Below, piece by piece: positions 17,544-26,715 of a stretch of 64,000 nucleotides of DNA. The notes under the pieces were generated by a model, which was not told the origin of the DNA, ran no database searches, and saw nothing but the letters and a program-made list of their open reading frames with translations. Location: the NCBI GenBank assembly GCA_963658085.1, contig CAVKOU010000003.1, forward strand, positions 1-64,000, written 5' to 3'. This DNA is from CAKRJP01 sp963658085 (lineage in GTDB: Bacteria > Bacillota > Clostridia > Lachnospirales > Lachnospiraceae). The position numbers and the translations under genes are program-made. Position 1 is the stretch's first letter. Every line of letters starts with the position of its first letter.

Positions 17544-18533
17544 CTACCTCATACAAATATAAACCATATAAATTACATAGAACGCCAACATACTGATTCC
17601 TTCTTTTTTATTCAGCTCCCGTTTGGTCCATGCAAGAATCCATACCAGGATACTAAAGACAATCAGTACCAGGATATCGATCATATTTTCTGTGATAAAA
17701 GCCACCGGACTTGCAGTTGCCGCGATTCCCAGTACCATGAGGATATTAAAAATATTGGAACCGATGACATTTCCAAGAGCCATATCCACCTCTCCTCTTT
17801 TTGCCGCTACCACAGAGGTTGCAAGCTCCGGAAGACTGGTTCCCATAGCTACAATCGTAAGACCGATCAAAGTCTGGCTGAGGCCAAAAGCAGAAGCGAT
17901 GGCACAAGCTCCGTCTACTACCCAGTCTCCTCCAAGAGCGATAGCAATACCTCCAAGGATAATATATAGAATACTTTTTCCCATAGACATTACCTGAATC
18001 TCTTCTGCCTCAGAAAGCACCGCAGCATCCTCCGGATTAAAGTCTGTATTCGTTTGTCTGGATGCCATGGCAGAACGAATCATATAGAGAATAAAAATTG
18101 CAAAAAGGACAATGAGAATGATTCCGTCTCCCCTCCCCAAAGTATTTCCGATATATCCAAGCACCAGAAGCAATGCCGCACAGGCAACGGAAATCGGAAA
18201 ATCAAACTTCAAGGTAGATTTCTGGACCGCCACAGAAGTAAACAGTGTGCAGGCACCCACCACTACCATAAGATTAAAAATATTGGATCCCACCGCATTA
18301 CTGATGGCCAGGGAATTGTTGCCGGTGGCCGATGCAGTAATACTAACTGCCGTCTCCGGAAGACTGGTTCCCATGGCTACAATGGTCATTCCGATGATCA
18401 AGGAAGGCACATGATATCTTTTTGCAATACTACTGCAGCCTTCTACAAAGGCATCCGCACCCTTTACCAAAAAAGCAAATCCAATGACCAATAATACGAT
18501 CGCAAAGGGTAAACTTTGAAAAATTCCACTCAT
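17544..18533 (-). CDS. Calcium/sodium (cation) antiporter, CaCA family, YrbG-like
   Basis: Membrane exchanger of 329 residues with about ten helices and the diagnostic internal duplication. The first alpha-repeat contains MGTSLPETAVSI and AISNAVGSNIFN; the second contains MGTSLPELATSV and ALGNVIGSNIFN. An acidic loop near residues 165-180 separates the halves. It lies 37 bases downstream of mntP with no terminator between them, so both fall under the manganese riboswitch. The annotated ion is calcium by family; context suggests manganese or a related divalent cation, which is inference. Confidence 0.92.
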   Translation of the reverse strand: MSGIFQSLPFAIVLLVIGFAFLVKGADAFVEGCSSIAKRYHVPSLIIGMTIVAMGTSLPETAVSITASATGNNSLAISNAVGSNIFNLMVVVGACTLFTSVAVQKSTLKFDFPISVACAALLLVLGYIGNTLGRGDGIILIVLFAIFILYMIRSAMASRQTNTDFNPEDAAVLSEAEEIQVMSMGKSILYIILGGIAIALGGDWVVDGACAIASAFGLSQTLIGLTIVAMGTSLPELATSVVAAKRGEVDMALGNVIGSNIFNILMVLGIAATASPVAFITENMIDILVLIVFSILVWILAWTKRELNKKEGISMLAFYVIYMVYICMR

Positions 18534-18570
18534 TTTTTCTATCCTCTCTTTTTCTAATTTAAGCTCCTAT

Positions 18571-19146
18571 TTATACGCCCAAGTGTTCCAAAAGAATCTT
18601 CAAGCCAATACAGACTAAGATCACGCCACCTACTAATTCCGCCTTATTCTTATATCTGCTGCCGAAAAGATTTCCTACTACAACGCCAATGATGGAAATC
18701 ACGAAGGTGGTACAGCCGATAATGGAAATCGCCTCCACAATCGGTGTCTGTAAAAACGCAAAGGTAATACCAACTGCCAGGGCATCAATGCTGGTCGCCA
18801 CCGCAAGCATCAACATATTTTTGTGATCTAGTGGCGGATCCATCACCTCTGCCACTTCCTCTTCCTTCCATTCTTTGATAGCCTCATAGATCATCTTACC
18901 TCCAATATAGCCAAGAAGGATAAATGCAATCCAGTGATCGATACTGGTGATATATTGCTGGAACTGACTTCCAAGAAGCCATCCAAGGAAAGGCATCAGT
19001 GCCTGAAAACCTCCAAAATACAATCCGATAATAAGTGTCTGCTTTTTGTTGATGCGCCTCATACTGAGGCCCTTACAGACTGCAACCGCAAAGGCATCCA
19101 TGGAAAGTCCCACGCCCAACAAAAATAATTCAAATACAGTAGCCAT
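18571..19146 (-). CDS. mntP: Manganese efflux pump MntP
   Basis: Exports Mn2+ to prevent toxicity. It is 191 residues with six hydrophobic helices and two related halves carrying the ion-binding acidic residues: GLSMDAFAVAVCKGL in helix 1 and TSIDALAVGITFAF in the second half. Length and motifs match the YebN/MntP family. AAGGGAGAAAATT precedes the ATG. A yybP-ykoY manganese riboswitch lies immediately upstream, as in other MntP genes. Confidence 0.95.
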   Translation of the reverse strand: MATVFELFLLGVGLSMDAFAVAVCKGLSMRRINKKQTLIIGLYFGGFQALMPFLGWLLGSQFQQYITSIDHWIAFILLGYIGGKMIYEAIKEWKEEEVAEVMDPPLDHKNMLMLAVATSIDALAVGITFAFLQTPIVEAISIIGCTTFVISIIGVVVGNLFGSRYKNKAELVGGVILVCIGLKILLEHLGV

Positions 19147-19183
19147 AATTTTCTCCCTTTCTCCACAAGAGATTCAAACACAT

Positions 19184-19370
19184 AAAAAGACCCACGTATG
19201 CCTAGCACTTTTATAAAATCACTAAACATACATGAGTCTCATTCTTTAAGATTTGCCAGGTGAATCTCCAAAGTCTTCTAATGTCTTAACTCAAGAAAAC
19301 TTTTCGTATCCTCCGGTATGTTGACAAACCACATATACATGCGAACTACTCCCTCACGGAAATATGAATT
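19184..19370 (-). ncRNA. yybP-ykoY manganese riboswitch with terminator
   Basis: In the leader of mntP the minus strand carries the conserved GGGAGTAG (19346-19353), then GTCAACATACC, later CACCTGGCAAATC, and a terminator made of GAGACTCATGTATG (19227-19240) and CATACGTGGGTC followed by TTTTT (19184-19200). This order matches the yybP-ykoY family, a Mn2+-sensing RNA. Read-through on high Mn2+ would switch on mntP and the antiporter. Confidence 0.85.
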
Positions 19371-19384
19371 TTAAGTTCCTGTAC

Positions 19385-19414
19385 ACTATACTTTAGCCCC
19401 CAATGGTTAGTCAA
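19385..19414 (-). promoter_or_regulatory. Promoter of the manganese riboswitch transcript
   Basis: -35 TTGACT (19409-19414), an 18-base spacer and -10 TATAGT (19385-19390) on the minus strand, about 30 bases before the riboswitch core. Confidence 0.75.
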
Positions 19415-19436
19415 CGGTAATATGTTGCTAATTTTC

Positions 19437-21581
19437 TTATTTTACTTTCTCCGCAAAAATCTCATCCAAGACCTGGGCGATAGCCTCCATGGAAACCGGC
19501 TTGATAACATGACCATTCATACCACAGGCAAAGGCTTTCTGTTTATCCTCCTCAAAAGCATTTGCCGTCATGGCTACAATAGGAATGTTGGCCTTCTGAT
19601 TATCGTCAAAAGTTCGAATCTCTCTGGTTGCTGTATATCCATCCATCTTTGGCATCTGAATATCCATAAACACTAAGTCATAATAATCTGTCGGAGCATT
19701 TTTCACGGTTTCCACCGCAATATCACCGTCATTTACGCTTTCGATAGTCATGCCGGTTTCTTCCAAAATTGCTGTGGCAATCTCACAGTTCAAATCATTA
19801 TCTTCCACCAAGAGAGCTCTTTTCCCGGTATAATCATATGCCTTTTTCTTTGCATCCTTTTCCTGCTTCTCTGAATGCTCTTTCGATATTCGTCTGGCTA
19901 CCTTGTTGCGAGGCTCTCCTACTACAGCATCCTCGTCAGAAAATCGAAGAGGCAATACAACAGTAAACGCCGAGCCATTTCCCGCCTCACTTTCTACCTG
20001 GATATCTCCTCCCATCATATTTACAATATTCTTGGTAATGGCCATTCCAAGTCCTGTTCCCTGGATTCCGGAAACCGTCGTGCTGTTTTCTCTGGTAAAA
20101 GTCTCAAAAATATGCTCCATGAATTCCTTGGACATTCCAATACCGCTGTCTTTCACCACGATTTCATAGAAAGCAAAATTCTTCTTATCGCAAGGTTTTT
20201 CTGTAATACGAATAAAAATATCTCCCCCAGGTTCTGTAAACTTAATGGCATTTCCTATGATATTCAAAAGAACCTGATTCAAGCGGAGCTTATCCACGAT
20301 CACATCCTCATGCTTCACATCCTGAGGGTTAATATAAAGATTTAAATTCTTAGCAGATACCATACCCTGGATCATAGCTCTAAGATCCTTAAAAAGATCC
20401 GGTAGATGGATCCATTTTTCATCCAGCTTTACTGCGCCACTTTCAATACGGCTCATATCTAAAACATCATTAATAAGACTTAACAAATGAGCCCCTGAAG
20501 TACTAATCTTTGCCAGGTAATCTTCCACCAACTTAGGATCATCGATATGATTTTGCGCCAGAGCCGTAAATCCCATAATGGCATTCATAGGGGTTCGAAT
20601 ATCATGGGACATATTACTTAAGAAGATGGATTTTGCCTTACTTGCCTGCCTAGCCATGTCAAGAGCCTGAGCTAAGCGCTCTTTTTGTTCAAACTCCTTA
20701 ATCTTTTCATCGGTACAGTCATGGGCTACATAAAGGACTTCCTTCACTCTTCCATGTCCGTCTCTTCGCTTTACGATAAAACGAGCCTTCATCCACTGTC
20801 CCTTGGGATTTTTATATTCCATCCCTATACTCTTTACATCCCGAAGACGATCCGCCAAAGTATCAAGATCTAAAAAAGCTTCAATACCCTCTCTCATATC
20901 TTCATCAATAAAGACCTTAAGAATCTTATCCTTTACATCATCAAAATTGCCCTGTTTACCGGCTATATCTTCCATGCGATCTACGGTAGTCAAGACCTCG
21001 TATTCATGGGTATCTAAGTCTGCTCTGAAAATCGTAGAATAAATCGTTGAAAGAGAAGATATTACCTCCACCTGCTCTTTTAGTTCTTCATCCTTCAGCT
21101 TCTGTTTGCGGACATCCTCATCCACATCATAGTGATATCCACGAAATATCATGCCCCCTTCGATTGGTTTTCCAACACCACCACAGCGCACATATCTCTT
21201 ACCTAACGTGGGATGATTCCAAAGATAAGTATTCTCATCCCGCTCCCCCTTTTTCATTACTTCCAAAGAGGCATATACACTGTCTAAGGCACCGGGCTCT
21301 ATACCGGAAAACCAGACATCGTAGATTTCCTCCGGGGATAGATTCGGATCTGTAATCCCTAAAAGCTTTAACATCAACTCGTCGGCTTCCATCCTTGGAG
21401 CTTCACCCTCAAGCAGGCAAATCTTCCACGTCCCCATCTCAGAAGTGGCGATAATATCCCGCATTTCCTCCAATTTTTGATAACTTTTTAAAAGCAGCTC
21501 ATCATGGCCCTCTTCTTTGTTACAAAGACGAGTCTCTTCCGGTATAGAATTATTGTTTTCATCCAATCTATTCGTCAGCAT
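19437..21581 (-). CDS. Hybrid sensor histidine kinase/response regulator
   Basis: 714 residues without an obvious membrane helix, so probably cytoplasmic. Two PAS-like regions (about 30-165 and 170-300) are followed by a HisKA domain with the phospho-acceptor His in FLSNMSHDIRTPMNAIMG. Next comes an HATPase domain (NIIGNAIKFTEPGG, DSGIGMS, GTGLGMAI), a charged linker near 570-590, and a C-terminal receiver domain with the acceptor Asp in LVFMDIQMPKMDGY. It has its own promoter upstream. No dedicated output regulator is adjacent; signal and target are unknown. Confidence 0.93.
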   Translation of the reverse strand: MLTNRLDENNNSIPEETRLCNKEEGHDELLLKSYQKLEEMRDIIATSEMGTWKICLLEGEAPRMEADELMLKLLGITDPNLSPEEIYDVWFSGIEPGALDSVYASLEVMKKGERDENTYLWNHPTLGKRYVRCGGVGKPIEGGMIFRGYHYDVDEDVRKQKLKDEELKEQVEVISSLSTIYSTIFRADLDTHEYEVLTTVDRMEDIAGKQGNFDDVKDKILKVFIDEDMREGIEAFLDLDTLADRLRDVKSIGMEYKNPKGQWMKARFIVKRRDGHGRVKEVLYVAHDCTDEKIKEFEQKERLAQALDMARQASKAKSIFLSNMSHDIRTPMNAIMGFTALAQNHIDDPKLVEDYLAKISTSGAHLLSLINDVLDMSRIESGAVKLDEKWIHLPDLFKDLRAMIQGMVSAKNLNLYINPQDVKHEDVIVDKLRLNQVLLNIIGNAIKFTEPGGDIFIRITEKPCDKKNFAFYEIVVKDSGIGMSKEFMEHIFETFTRENSTTVSGIQGTGLGMAITKNIVNMMGGDIQVESEAGNGSAFTVVLPLRFSDEDAVVGEPRNKVARRISKEHSEKQEKDAKKKAYDYTGKRALLVEDNDLNCEIATAILEETGMTIESVNDGDIAVETVKNAPTDYYDLVFMDIQMPKMDGYTATREIRTFDDNQKANIPIVAMTANAFEEDKQKAFACGMNGHVIKPVSMEAIAQVLDEIFAEKVK

Positions 21582-21637
21582 AAATTCCCCTTTTTCATAC
21601 TGGTTTCGAATTTTTGTCCGTTCAAAAATACATACAA

Positions 21638-21666
21638 ATTATACCATTTTCCTTTTGGGAGCTCAA
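21638..21666 (-). promoter_or_regulatory. Promoter of the hybrid kinase gene
   Basis: Minus strand: -35 TTGAGC (21661-21666), 17-base spacer, extended -10 TGG-TATAAT (TATAAT at 21638-21643). Confidence 0.7.
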
Positions 21667-21667
21667 T

Positions 21668-22846
21668 CTATTCCCGTACCAATTTACAAATCACTTCGCA
21701 GTGATCACACCAGCAAAACATATCTACCGGCTGGATCTTTTTCGTCTGATATCCTTTTTTCTTAAAATATTTTAAATCTCTGGCCAGAGTCTCTGGATTA
21801 CAGGAAATATATACCACCTGTTTGGGAGCCAGTTTCGCCACCGAGTCTATAAAGGCATGATCACTTCCGGCTCTTGGAGGATCCATAAAGACTACATCCA
21901 CCGGTTGTTTTTTTTCTGCCATCTGCACCATGATTTTTCCGGCATCTCCCTGGATATACTCTGCATTCTTATAGTGATTTTCTTTCGCATTGATCCTTGC
22001 ATCCTTCACTGCATCAGGATTTAATTCGATTCCGATAACTTTCCCTGCCTTCTTTGCGGCCGCAAGCCCGATGGTTCCGATTCCACAGTAGGCATCCAGG
22101 ACGGTCTCTTTTCCCGTAAGTTTTGCAAAGGAAATGGCAGTATTATATAGTACTTCTGTTTGCTTTGGATTTACCTGATAAAAGGATTTAGGGGAAATAC
22201 GGAAGGTGCAACCGCACAGTTGATCCTTTATAAATCCAGGTCCGTAAAGCACCTGCTGCCTGTCTCCTAACACCATGCTGGTATGCTTGTTGTTGATATT
22301 CATCACCACGGTGGTAATCTCCGGATGAACTTTTCTTAGTGCTTTCACGAAATTGTTTTTTGATGGCATAATTGGTGAGCTTAATACCAATACCACTAAA
22401 ATCTCTCCACTTGTAAATCCTCTTCGAACCAGCACATGGCGCAAGAGTCCGTAGCCCGTATCTTCATTATAGATTTTGATCTTAAAGGATTTCAGCAAAT
22501 CCCTTATGGTCCTTATGATTTCCTGGGATTTTTCATCCTCGATGAGGCACTCCTCCACAGGCACCACCCGGTGAGTTCCCGCCTCATAGGTTCCACAGAT
22601 TACATTTCCCTTTCGGTCTCTGTGAAATACTGCATGGACCTTATTTCTGTAATGATAGGGATCTTCCATGCCAAGGATAGGCTCTACTTTTCCAAAATCC
22701 TTTAAGAGTTTTTGGACATTTTTCTGTTTGATCTGTAATTGCTCTTTATAGGTTTTGGATAAATATTGACAGCCCCCGCATTTTTTATTTACCGGACAAA
22801 TTTTGCCCTTTTGTATTGTTTTCTTTTGCTTCTCCATATTTATCAT
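21668..22846 (-). CDS. rlmD: 23S rRNA (uracil-C5)-methyltransferase, RlmD/RlmCD type
   Basis: Methylates uridine in 23S rRNA with S-adenosylmethionine. It is 392 residues. An N-terminal iron-sulfur cysteine cluster (CPVNKKCGGCQYL) occurs in this TrmA/RlmD family; the usual N-terminal TRAM domain seems absent or very short. The central region leads to the SAM motif LDAYCGIGTIGLAAA, then MDPPRAG and the catalytic-cysteine motif YISCNPETLARDL. It lies 21 bases after rsmH, giving a small rRNA-modification operon. The exact target base cannot be set from sequence alone. Confidence 0.9.
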   Translation of the reverse strand: MINMEKQKKTIQKGKICPVNKKCGGCQYLSKTYKEQLQIKQKNVQKLLKDFGKVEPILGMEDPYHYRNKVHAVFHRDRKGNVICGTYEAGTHRVVPVEECLIEDEKSQEIIRTIRDLLKSFKIKIYNEDTGYGLLRHVLVRRGFTSGEILVVLVLSSPIMPSKNNFVKALRKVHPEITTVVMNINNKHTSMVLGDRQQVLYGPGFIKDQLCGCTFRISPKSFYQVNPKQTEVLYNTAISFAKLTGKETVLDAYCGIGTIGLAAAKKAGKVIGIELNPDAVKDARINAKENHYKNAEYIQGDAGKIMVQMAEKKQPVDVVFMDPPRAGSDHAFIDSVAKLAPKQVVYISCNPETLARDLKYFKKKGYQTKKIQPVDMFCWCDHCEVICKLVRE

Positions 22847-22867
22847 TTCTTTCTATCTATCCGCCCG

Positions 22868-23929
22868 TTATGCCTTTACTGCCCAACGCATTTTTGTGGA
22901 TCTGGCTCTTGGATTTCTTCTGCACTCCTCTGCCGATGGACGAATTACATCCTTAGATACTTCACTGTATATTCCCTGCTTCATTCCTTGTTTAAAGGCT
23001 TTCTTTACCAGACGGTCTTCTCCGGAGTGGAATGTTAAGATTGCAATCCTTCCTCCCGGATTCATAACCTCCGGAAGTTTTTCTAAAAATTCATAAAGCA
23101 CTTCAAATTCACTATTCACATCGATGCGCAGGGCCTGGAAACACCTCTGACAGGATTTTTTCACTGCTTCCTTCTGCTCCTTTTCCGGCAGAAAGCTTAA
23201 AGCTCTCTGAATGGCTTCCTTAAAATCCGTGGTAGTCTCTATGGATGTTCCGTTTTTCTTTAAGGCAAATACTTCTGCTGCAATCTCCTCTGCATAAGGT
23301 TCATCAGAATTTTCAATAAACATGCCGACTAGCTCTTCCTCTGTCACAGTTTTTAATCTTTCAGCCGCACTCTCTCCTTTTTCAGGATTCATGCGAAGGT
23401 CTAAAGGCCCATGAATCTTATAAGAAAATCCTCGCTCCGGATTGTCGATCTGCATAGAAGAGACTCCTAAATCCGCCAGAAGAAAATCAAATTTTCCTGC
23501 TTCTTTTGCTACCTCATCGATATTTCTAAAATTGGTAAGCTTTACAGTAAGAAGCTCCTCCCCATAGCCTTTCTTTTTCAGGCGCTCCTTGGTCTTTGCA
23601 GACTCTATAGGATCCACATCCAGTCCATACACATGGCCATCTCCCTTTAGGCATTCTAACATCGCCGAGGTATGACCGCCGTATCCCAAAGTAGCATCAA
23701 GTCCCTGCTGTCCCGGTTTGATCTGCAGGAAATCCAGAATCTCCTGCACCATAATGGAAATATGCATTCCTGCCGGTGTGCTTCCCTTTTCGATTACGTG
23801 ATCGATAGTATCCTTATATTTTTCCGGATTATGTTCCTTATATTTTTCTTCAAATTTCTTAGGATATTTTCCTGAATACCGAACCCGACGTTTGTGAGGG
23901 GTTCCTTCCGAATTTTTATGATCCTGCAT
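22868..23929 (-). CDS. rsmH: 16S rRNA (cytosine-1402-N4)-methyltransferase
   Basis: Methylates N4 of C1402 in the ribosomal P site. It is 353 residues, about 40 longer than usual because of a basic, lysine-rich N-terminal extension (residues 1-45). Motifs: TLGYGGHTSAMLE for SAM binding, LLADLGVSSMQIDNPERGFSY, and IAILTFHSGEDRLVKKAF with the CRRNPRARSTKMRWA end. It is usually in the division/cell-wall cluster as mraW, but here it is paired with rlmD and an asparaginase. Confidence 0.95.
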   Translation of the reverse strand: MQDHKNSEGTPHKRRVRYSGKYPKKFEEKYKEHNPEKYKDTIDHVIEKGSTPAGMHISIMVQEILDFLQIKPGQQGLDATLGYGGHTSAMLECLKGDGHVYGLDVDPIESAKTKERLKKKGYGEELLTVKLTNFRNIDEVAKEAGKFDFLLADLGVSSMQIDNPERGFSYKIHGPLDLRMNPEKGESAAERLKTVTEEELVGMFIENSDEPYAEEIAAEVFALKKNGTSIETTTDFKEAIQRALSFLPEKEQKEAVKKSCQRCFQALRIDVNSEFEVLYEFLEKLPEVMNPGGRIAILTFHSGEDRLVKKAFKQGMKQGIYSEVSKDVIRPSAEECRRNPRARSTKMRWAVKA

Positions 23930-23935
23930 ATATTC

Positions 23936-24958
23936 TTACTCCTCCAGTTCCAACCGCTTAGTAAATAAAATATCATGGTTAATCTGGGTATAGAAATCCT
24001 TCTTCATTTCATCATAGGACTGATCTCCCATGCCCATAATCCACATCATTTTTGTGATGGTAGCCTCCAAGGTCATGTCATAGGCCTCCAACAACTGAAA
24101 GTCCATCTTCACCCGTTTTCCCACTTCGTATACCGTCATATTGCTGCCTTCGTTTGCTACCTGGGTGGTCATGACAATGATCTTCCCCTTATCCATCCAG
24201 CGATTCATTTCTGTATAAAATTCATCCATGAGAGTCTTTGGAACGCCTCCCACTCCAAAGCTTTCGATAACCAGGCAATCATAGTGCTCAAAAAGATAAG
24301 GCAAAATATCCGGCTTCATACCGGGGATCAACTTTAACACATAGACACTGCTTTTCATGTTATAGAAGAAATGCACCTTCCCCTCATAGGGAGCTTCATG
24401 AATATAGCGTACCAGCATTCCGTCCTGGATCACAGCTTTATAAGGGAAATTAATACTGGAAAATGCATTATAGCTTTTTGCCCGCTCCTTCTTTGCTCTG
24501 GTACCTACGATCACTTTTCCGTCAAATACAATATTCACGTCCTGGGATTCTTCATCCGCCGCATAAATAAAGCTGTCCAACAGATTGGTTTTAGCATCCG
24601 TCACATCCATCTCGATGGGCTTTTGAGCCCCTGTTACCACGATGGGTTTTCTGGAGTTTTGCACCATATAGGACAGGGCCGCTGCGGTATAGGCCAGAGT
24701 GTCTGTACCGTGGGCTACCACAAATCCATCGTATTCTTCATACTTTTCTTCTATGGTACGTGCCATAAGCTTCCAGTGCTCCTGGGTCACATTGGTACTG
24801 TCAAGGTTACATACCTGAATGGCATCTACCTTGCAAATATTTTTCACTGCCGGTATATAGTTTAAAATGTCCTCCGGGGATAATCCCGGAGCCAATCCGT
24901 ATGCTGTCTGTTTAGAGGCAATGGTGCCTCCGGTTCCGATCAATAATATTTTCTTCAT
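23936..24958 (-). CDS. ansA: L-asparaginase, type I (cytoplasmic)
   Basis: Hydrolyses asparagine to aspartate and ammonia. It is 340 residues with no signal peptide. The nucleophile Thr is in IGTGGTIASKQ, the second catalytic Thr and Asp in VVAHGTDTLAYTAAALSY, and the catalytic Lys in VVTGAQKPIE. It starts downstream of a purine-rich repeated spacer and is divergent from pyrC, whose pathway uses aspartate-derived carbamoylaspartate; a functional link is speculative. Confidence 0.93.
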   Translation of the reverse strand: MKKILLIGTGGTIASKQTAYGLAPGLSPEDILNYIPAVKNICKVDAIQVCNLDSTNVTQEHWKLMARTIEEKYEEYDGFVVAHGTDTLAYTAAALSYMVQNSRKPIVVTGAQKPIEMDVTDAKTNLLDSFIYAADEESQDVNIVFDGKVIVGTRAKKERAKSYNAFSSINFPYKAVIQDGMLVRYIHEAPYEGKVHFFYNMKSSVYVLKLIPGMKPDILPYLFEHYDCLVIESFGVGGVPKTLMDEFYTEMNRWMDKGKIIVMTTQVANEGSNMTVYEVGKRVKMDFQLLEAYDMTLEATITKMMWIMGMGDQSYDEMKKDFYTQINHDILFTKRLELEE

Positions 24959-24959
24959 C

Positions 24960-25015
24960 TTTCTTTCATCTCTACTTCTTATCTACTTCTCTACTTCTTA
25001 TCAATTTCTTATCTG
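24960..25015 (-). repeat. Purine-rich tandem repeats upstream of ansA
   Basis: On the coding strand the spacer has two to three copies of a GATAAGAAGTAGAGAA-like unit immediately before the start codon; the units contain weak ribosome-site-like purine tracts. Confidence 0.5.
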
Positions 25016-25070
25016 TTTTGGGTTCTGGTATCTAGTATAATATATTTTCCAAGAGAATACATCTGTTTTC

Positions 25071-25100
25071 TTGACAGGCAATTCTTCTATTTTTTATACT
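25071..25100 (+). promoter_or_regulatory. Promoter of pyrC
   Basis: Consensus -35 TTGACA at 25071-25076, 18-base spacer, -10 TATACT at 25095-25100. The leader is only about 30 bases, too short for a PyrR attenuator. Confidence 0.8.
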
Positions 25101-25137
25101 TATTTCAAAGGATCATTTAGCTATAAAGGAGGCACTT

Positions 25138-26424
25138 ATGATTATAAAAAACGGAACCATTATCAATCCGGAAACCAAGGAAATGTATCCTGCGGATCTT
25201 ATTTTAGAGGATGGGAAAATTTACTCCATCGACAGAGATTGCAAATTATCAAAGGCAACGGATGACTCTACAAGCGAGGAGGTCATCGATGCCACGGGTC
25301 TTATGATCGCACCGGGTCTGATTGACACCCATGTTCATTTTAGAGATCCGGGATTCACCTACAAGGAAGACATCCACACCGGAGCTCTGGCTTCTGCAAA
25401 GGGTGGCTTTACTTCTGTAATCTGCATGGCTAATACTTCTCCTACTATCGATTCGGTGGAAGTATTGGATGAAGTATTAAAAAAAGCGAAAAAAGAAGAC
25501 ATTCACATTTATCAGGCGGCCTCCGTCTCTTACGGTTTAAAAGGAGAAACGCTCACCAACATGGACGAGTTAAAGGCTCACGGTGCCTGCGGTTTTACCG
25601 ATGACGGAATTCCTCTTTTAGATGCAAAATTTTGCTATGAGGCCATGGAAGCTGCTGCCAGACTTGAAGTTCCTTTAAGCCTCCACGAAGAGGACCCGGC
25701 TTTTATCACTAACAACGGAATCAATCAGGGGGAAGTATCTGAGAAACTTGGTATAGAAGGCTCTCCTTCTATTGCCGAGGAAGTCTTAGTAGCCAGAGAT
25801 TCCATGATGGCACTTCATACCGGTGTCGATTTAGTAATTCAGCATATCAGCTCCGGCAATTCTGTTGCCCTGGTAAGAAATGCGAAAAACTTAGGTGCTC
25901 ACATTCACGCTGAAGCCACACCACATCATTTCACTTTGAATCACGAGGCCTTACTTGAACATGGCACTTTAGCAAAGATGAATCCTCCCCTTCGGGAAGA
26001 GAAAGACCGCCTGCAGATCATTGAAGGATTAAAGGATGGAACCATTGATCTTATCGCTACCGATCACGCTCCTCACAGCGCCGAGGAAAAAGCAAAGGAA
26101 CTGACAAAAGCCCCCAGCGGTATTATCGGCATCGAAACTTCCCTGGCGCTTGGAATCACTTCTTTGGTAGAACCGGGGCATTTGACTCTTCCGGAGCTCA
26201 TAGAAAAAATGACCATCAATCCTGCCAAGCTTTATAAATTGCCGGCAGGCCGTATGGAGGAAAATGCCCCTGCGGATCTGATAATCTTTGATCCGAAAGA
26301 AACCTGGACTCCGACAGAATATGCATCAAAATCCAGCAATACACCATTTACCGGATGCACCCTTACAGGGAAGGTGCATTATACCATCTGTAGTGGAAAT
26401 ATAGTATATAAAGCAGCTTTATAA
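25138..26424 (+). CDS. pyrC: Dihydroorotase
   Basis: Closes carbamoyl aspartate to dihydroorotate in de novo pyrimidine synthesis. It is 428 residues, class I type. The zinc site HVHFRDPGFTYKED is at about residue 64, the region with the carboxylated Lys equivalent is in the barrel centre, HxxxH-type ligands are in HIHAEATPHHF, and the catalytic Asp is in IATDHAPHS. AAAGGAGG lies seven bases before the ATG. It is monocistronic and stands alone from other pyr genes, in its own promoter-terminator unit. Confidence 0.96.
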   Translation: MIIKNGTIINPETKEMYPADLILEDGKIYSIDRDCKLSKATDDSTSEEVIDATGLMIAPGLIDTHVHFRDPGFTYKEDIHTGALASAKGGFTSVICMANTSPTIDSVEVLDEVLKKAKKEDIHIYQAASVSYGLKGETLTNMDELKAHGACGFTDDGIPLLDAKFCYEAMEAAARLEVPLSLHEEDPAFITNNGINQGEVSEKLGIEGSPSIAEEVLVARDSMMALHTGVDLVIQHISSGNSVALVRNAKNLGAHIHAEATPHHFTLNHEALLEHGTLAKMNPPLREEKDRLQIIEGLKDGTIDLIATDHAPHSAEEKAKELTKAPSGIIGIETSLALGITSLVEPGHLTLPELIEKMTINPAKLYKLPAGRMEENAPADLIIFDPKETWTPTEYASKSSNTPFTGCTLTGKVHYTICSGNIVYKAAL

Positions 26425-26445
26425 AGAGCAACTTTATAAAAACAA

Positions 26446-26470
26446 AAGAGAGGGGAGTTTCCCCTCTCTT
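26446..26470. terminator. Bidirectional terminator between pyrC and the YgiT-type gene
   Basis: Perfect 11-bp stem AAGAGAGGGGA / TCCCCTCTCTT with a three-base loop. The T-run is on the minus-strand side (TTTTGTT), so it works best for the minus-strand transcript. Confidence 0.8.
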
Positions 26471-26478
26471 AATTACGT

Positions 26479-26715
26479 CTATGCCACCTGTGGATAATCA
26501 ATAACAGCAATCTCTTGCATCGTCTTTTTTGCCATATTCACAATCGATTCAAGATGTTCAGCAACTTCATCTGTATAATATTTTTCTCCACACTGATCAC
26601 ATTCAAGGCATGGAACATTCTTAATTACAATAATGCAATTTTTATAATTTACAACATGTGTTGTCGAACTACTTACGGTTGTACTACTTTTGCAATATAT
26701 ACACATATCCATCAC
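26479..26715 (-). CDS. YgiT-type zinc-finger protein, MqsA-like antitoxin N-domain
   Basis: 78 residues with a four-cysteine zinc finger (CIYCKSS at residues 5-8 and CDQCGEKYYT further on) and a short helical tail. MqsA proteins normally have an additional C-terminal DNA-binding helix-turn-helix, which is missing here. Short YgiT-finger proteins are typically found downstream of DUF4258 proteins, as here, where the two genes overlap by four bases. The antitoxin role is inferred from this pairing. Confidence 0.8.
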   Translation of the reverse strand: MMDMCIYCKSSTTVSSSTTHVVNYKNCIIVIKNVPCLECDQCGEKYYTDEVAEHLESIVNMAKKTMQEIAVIDYPQVA

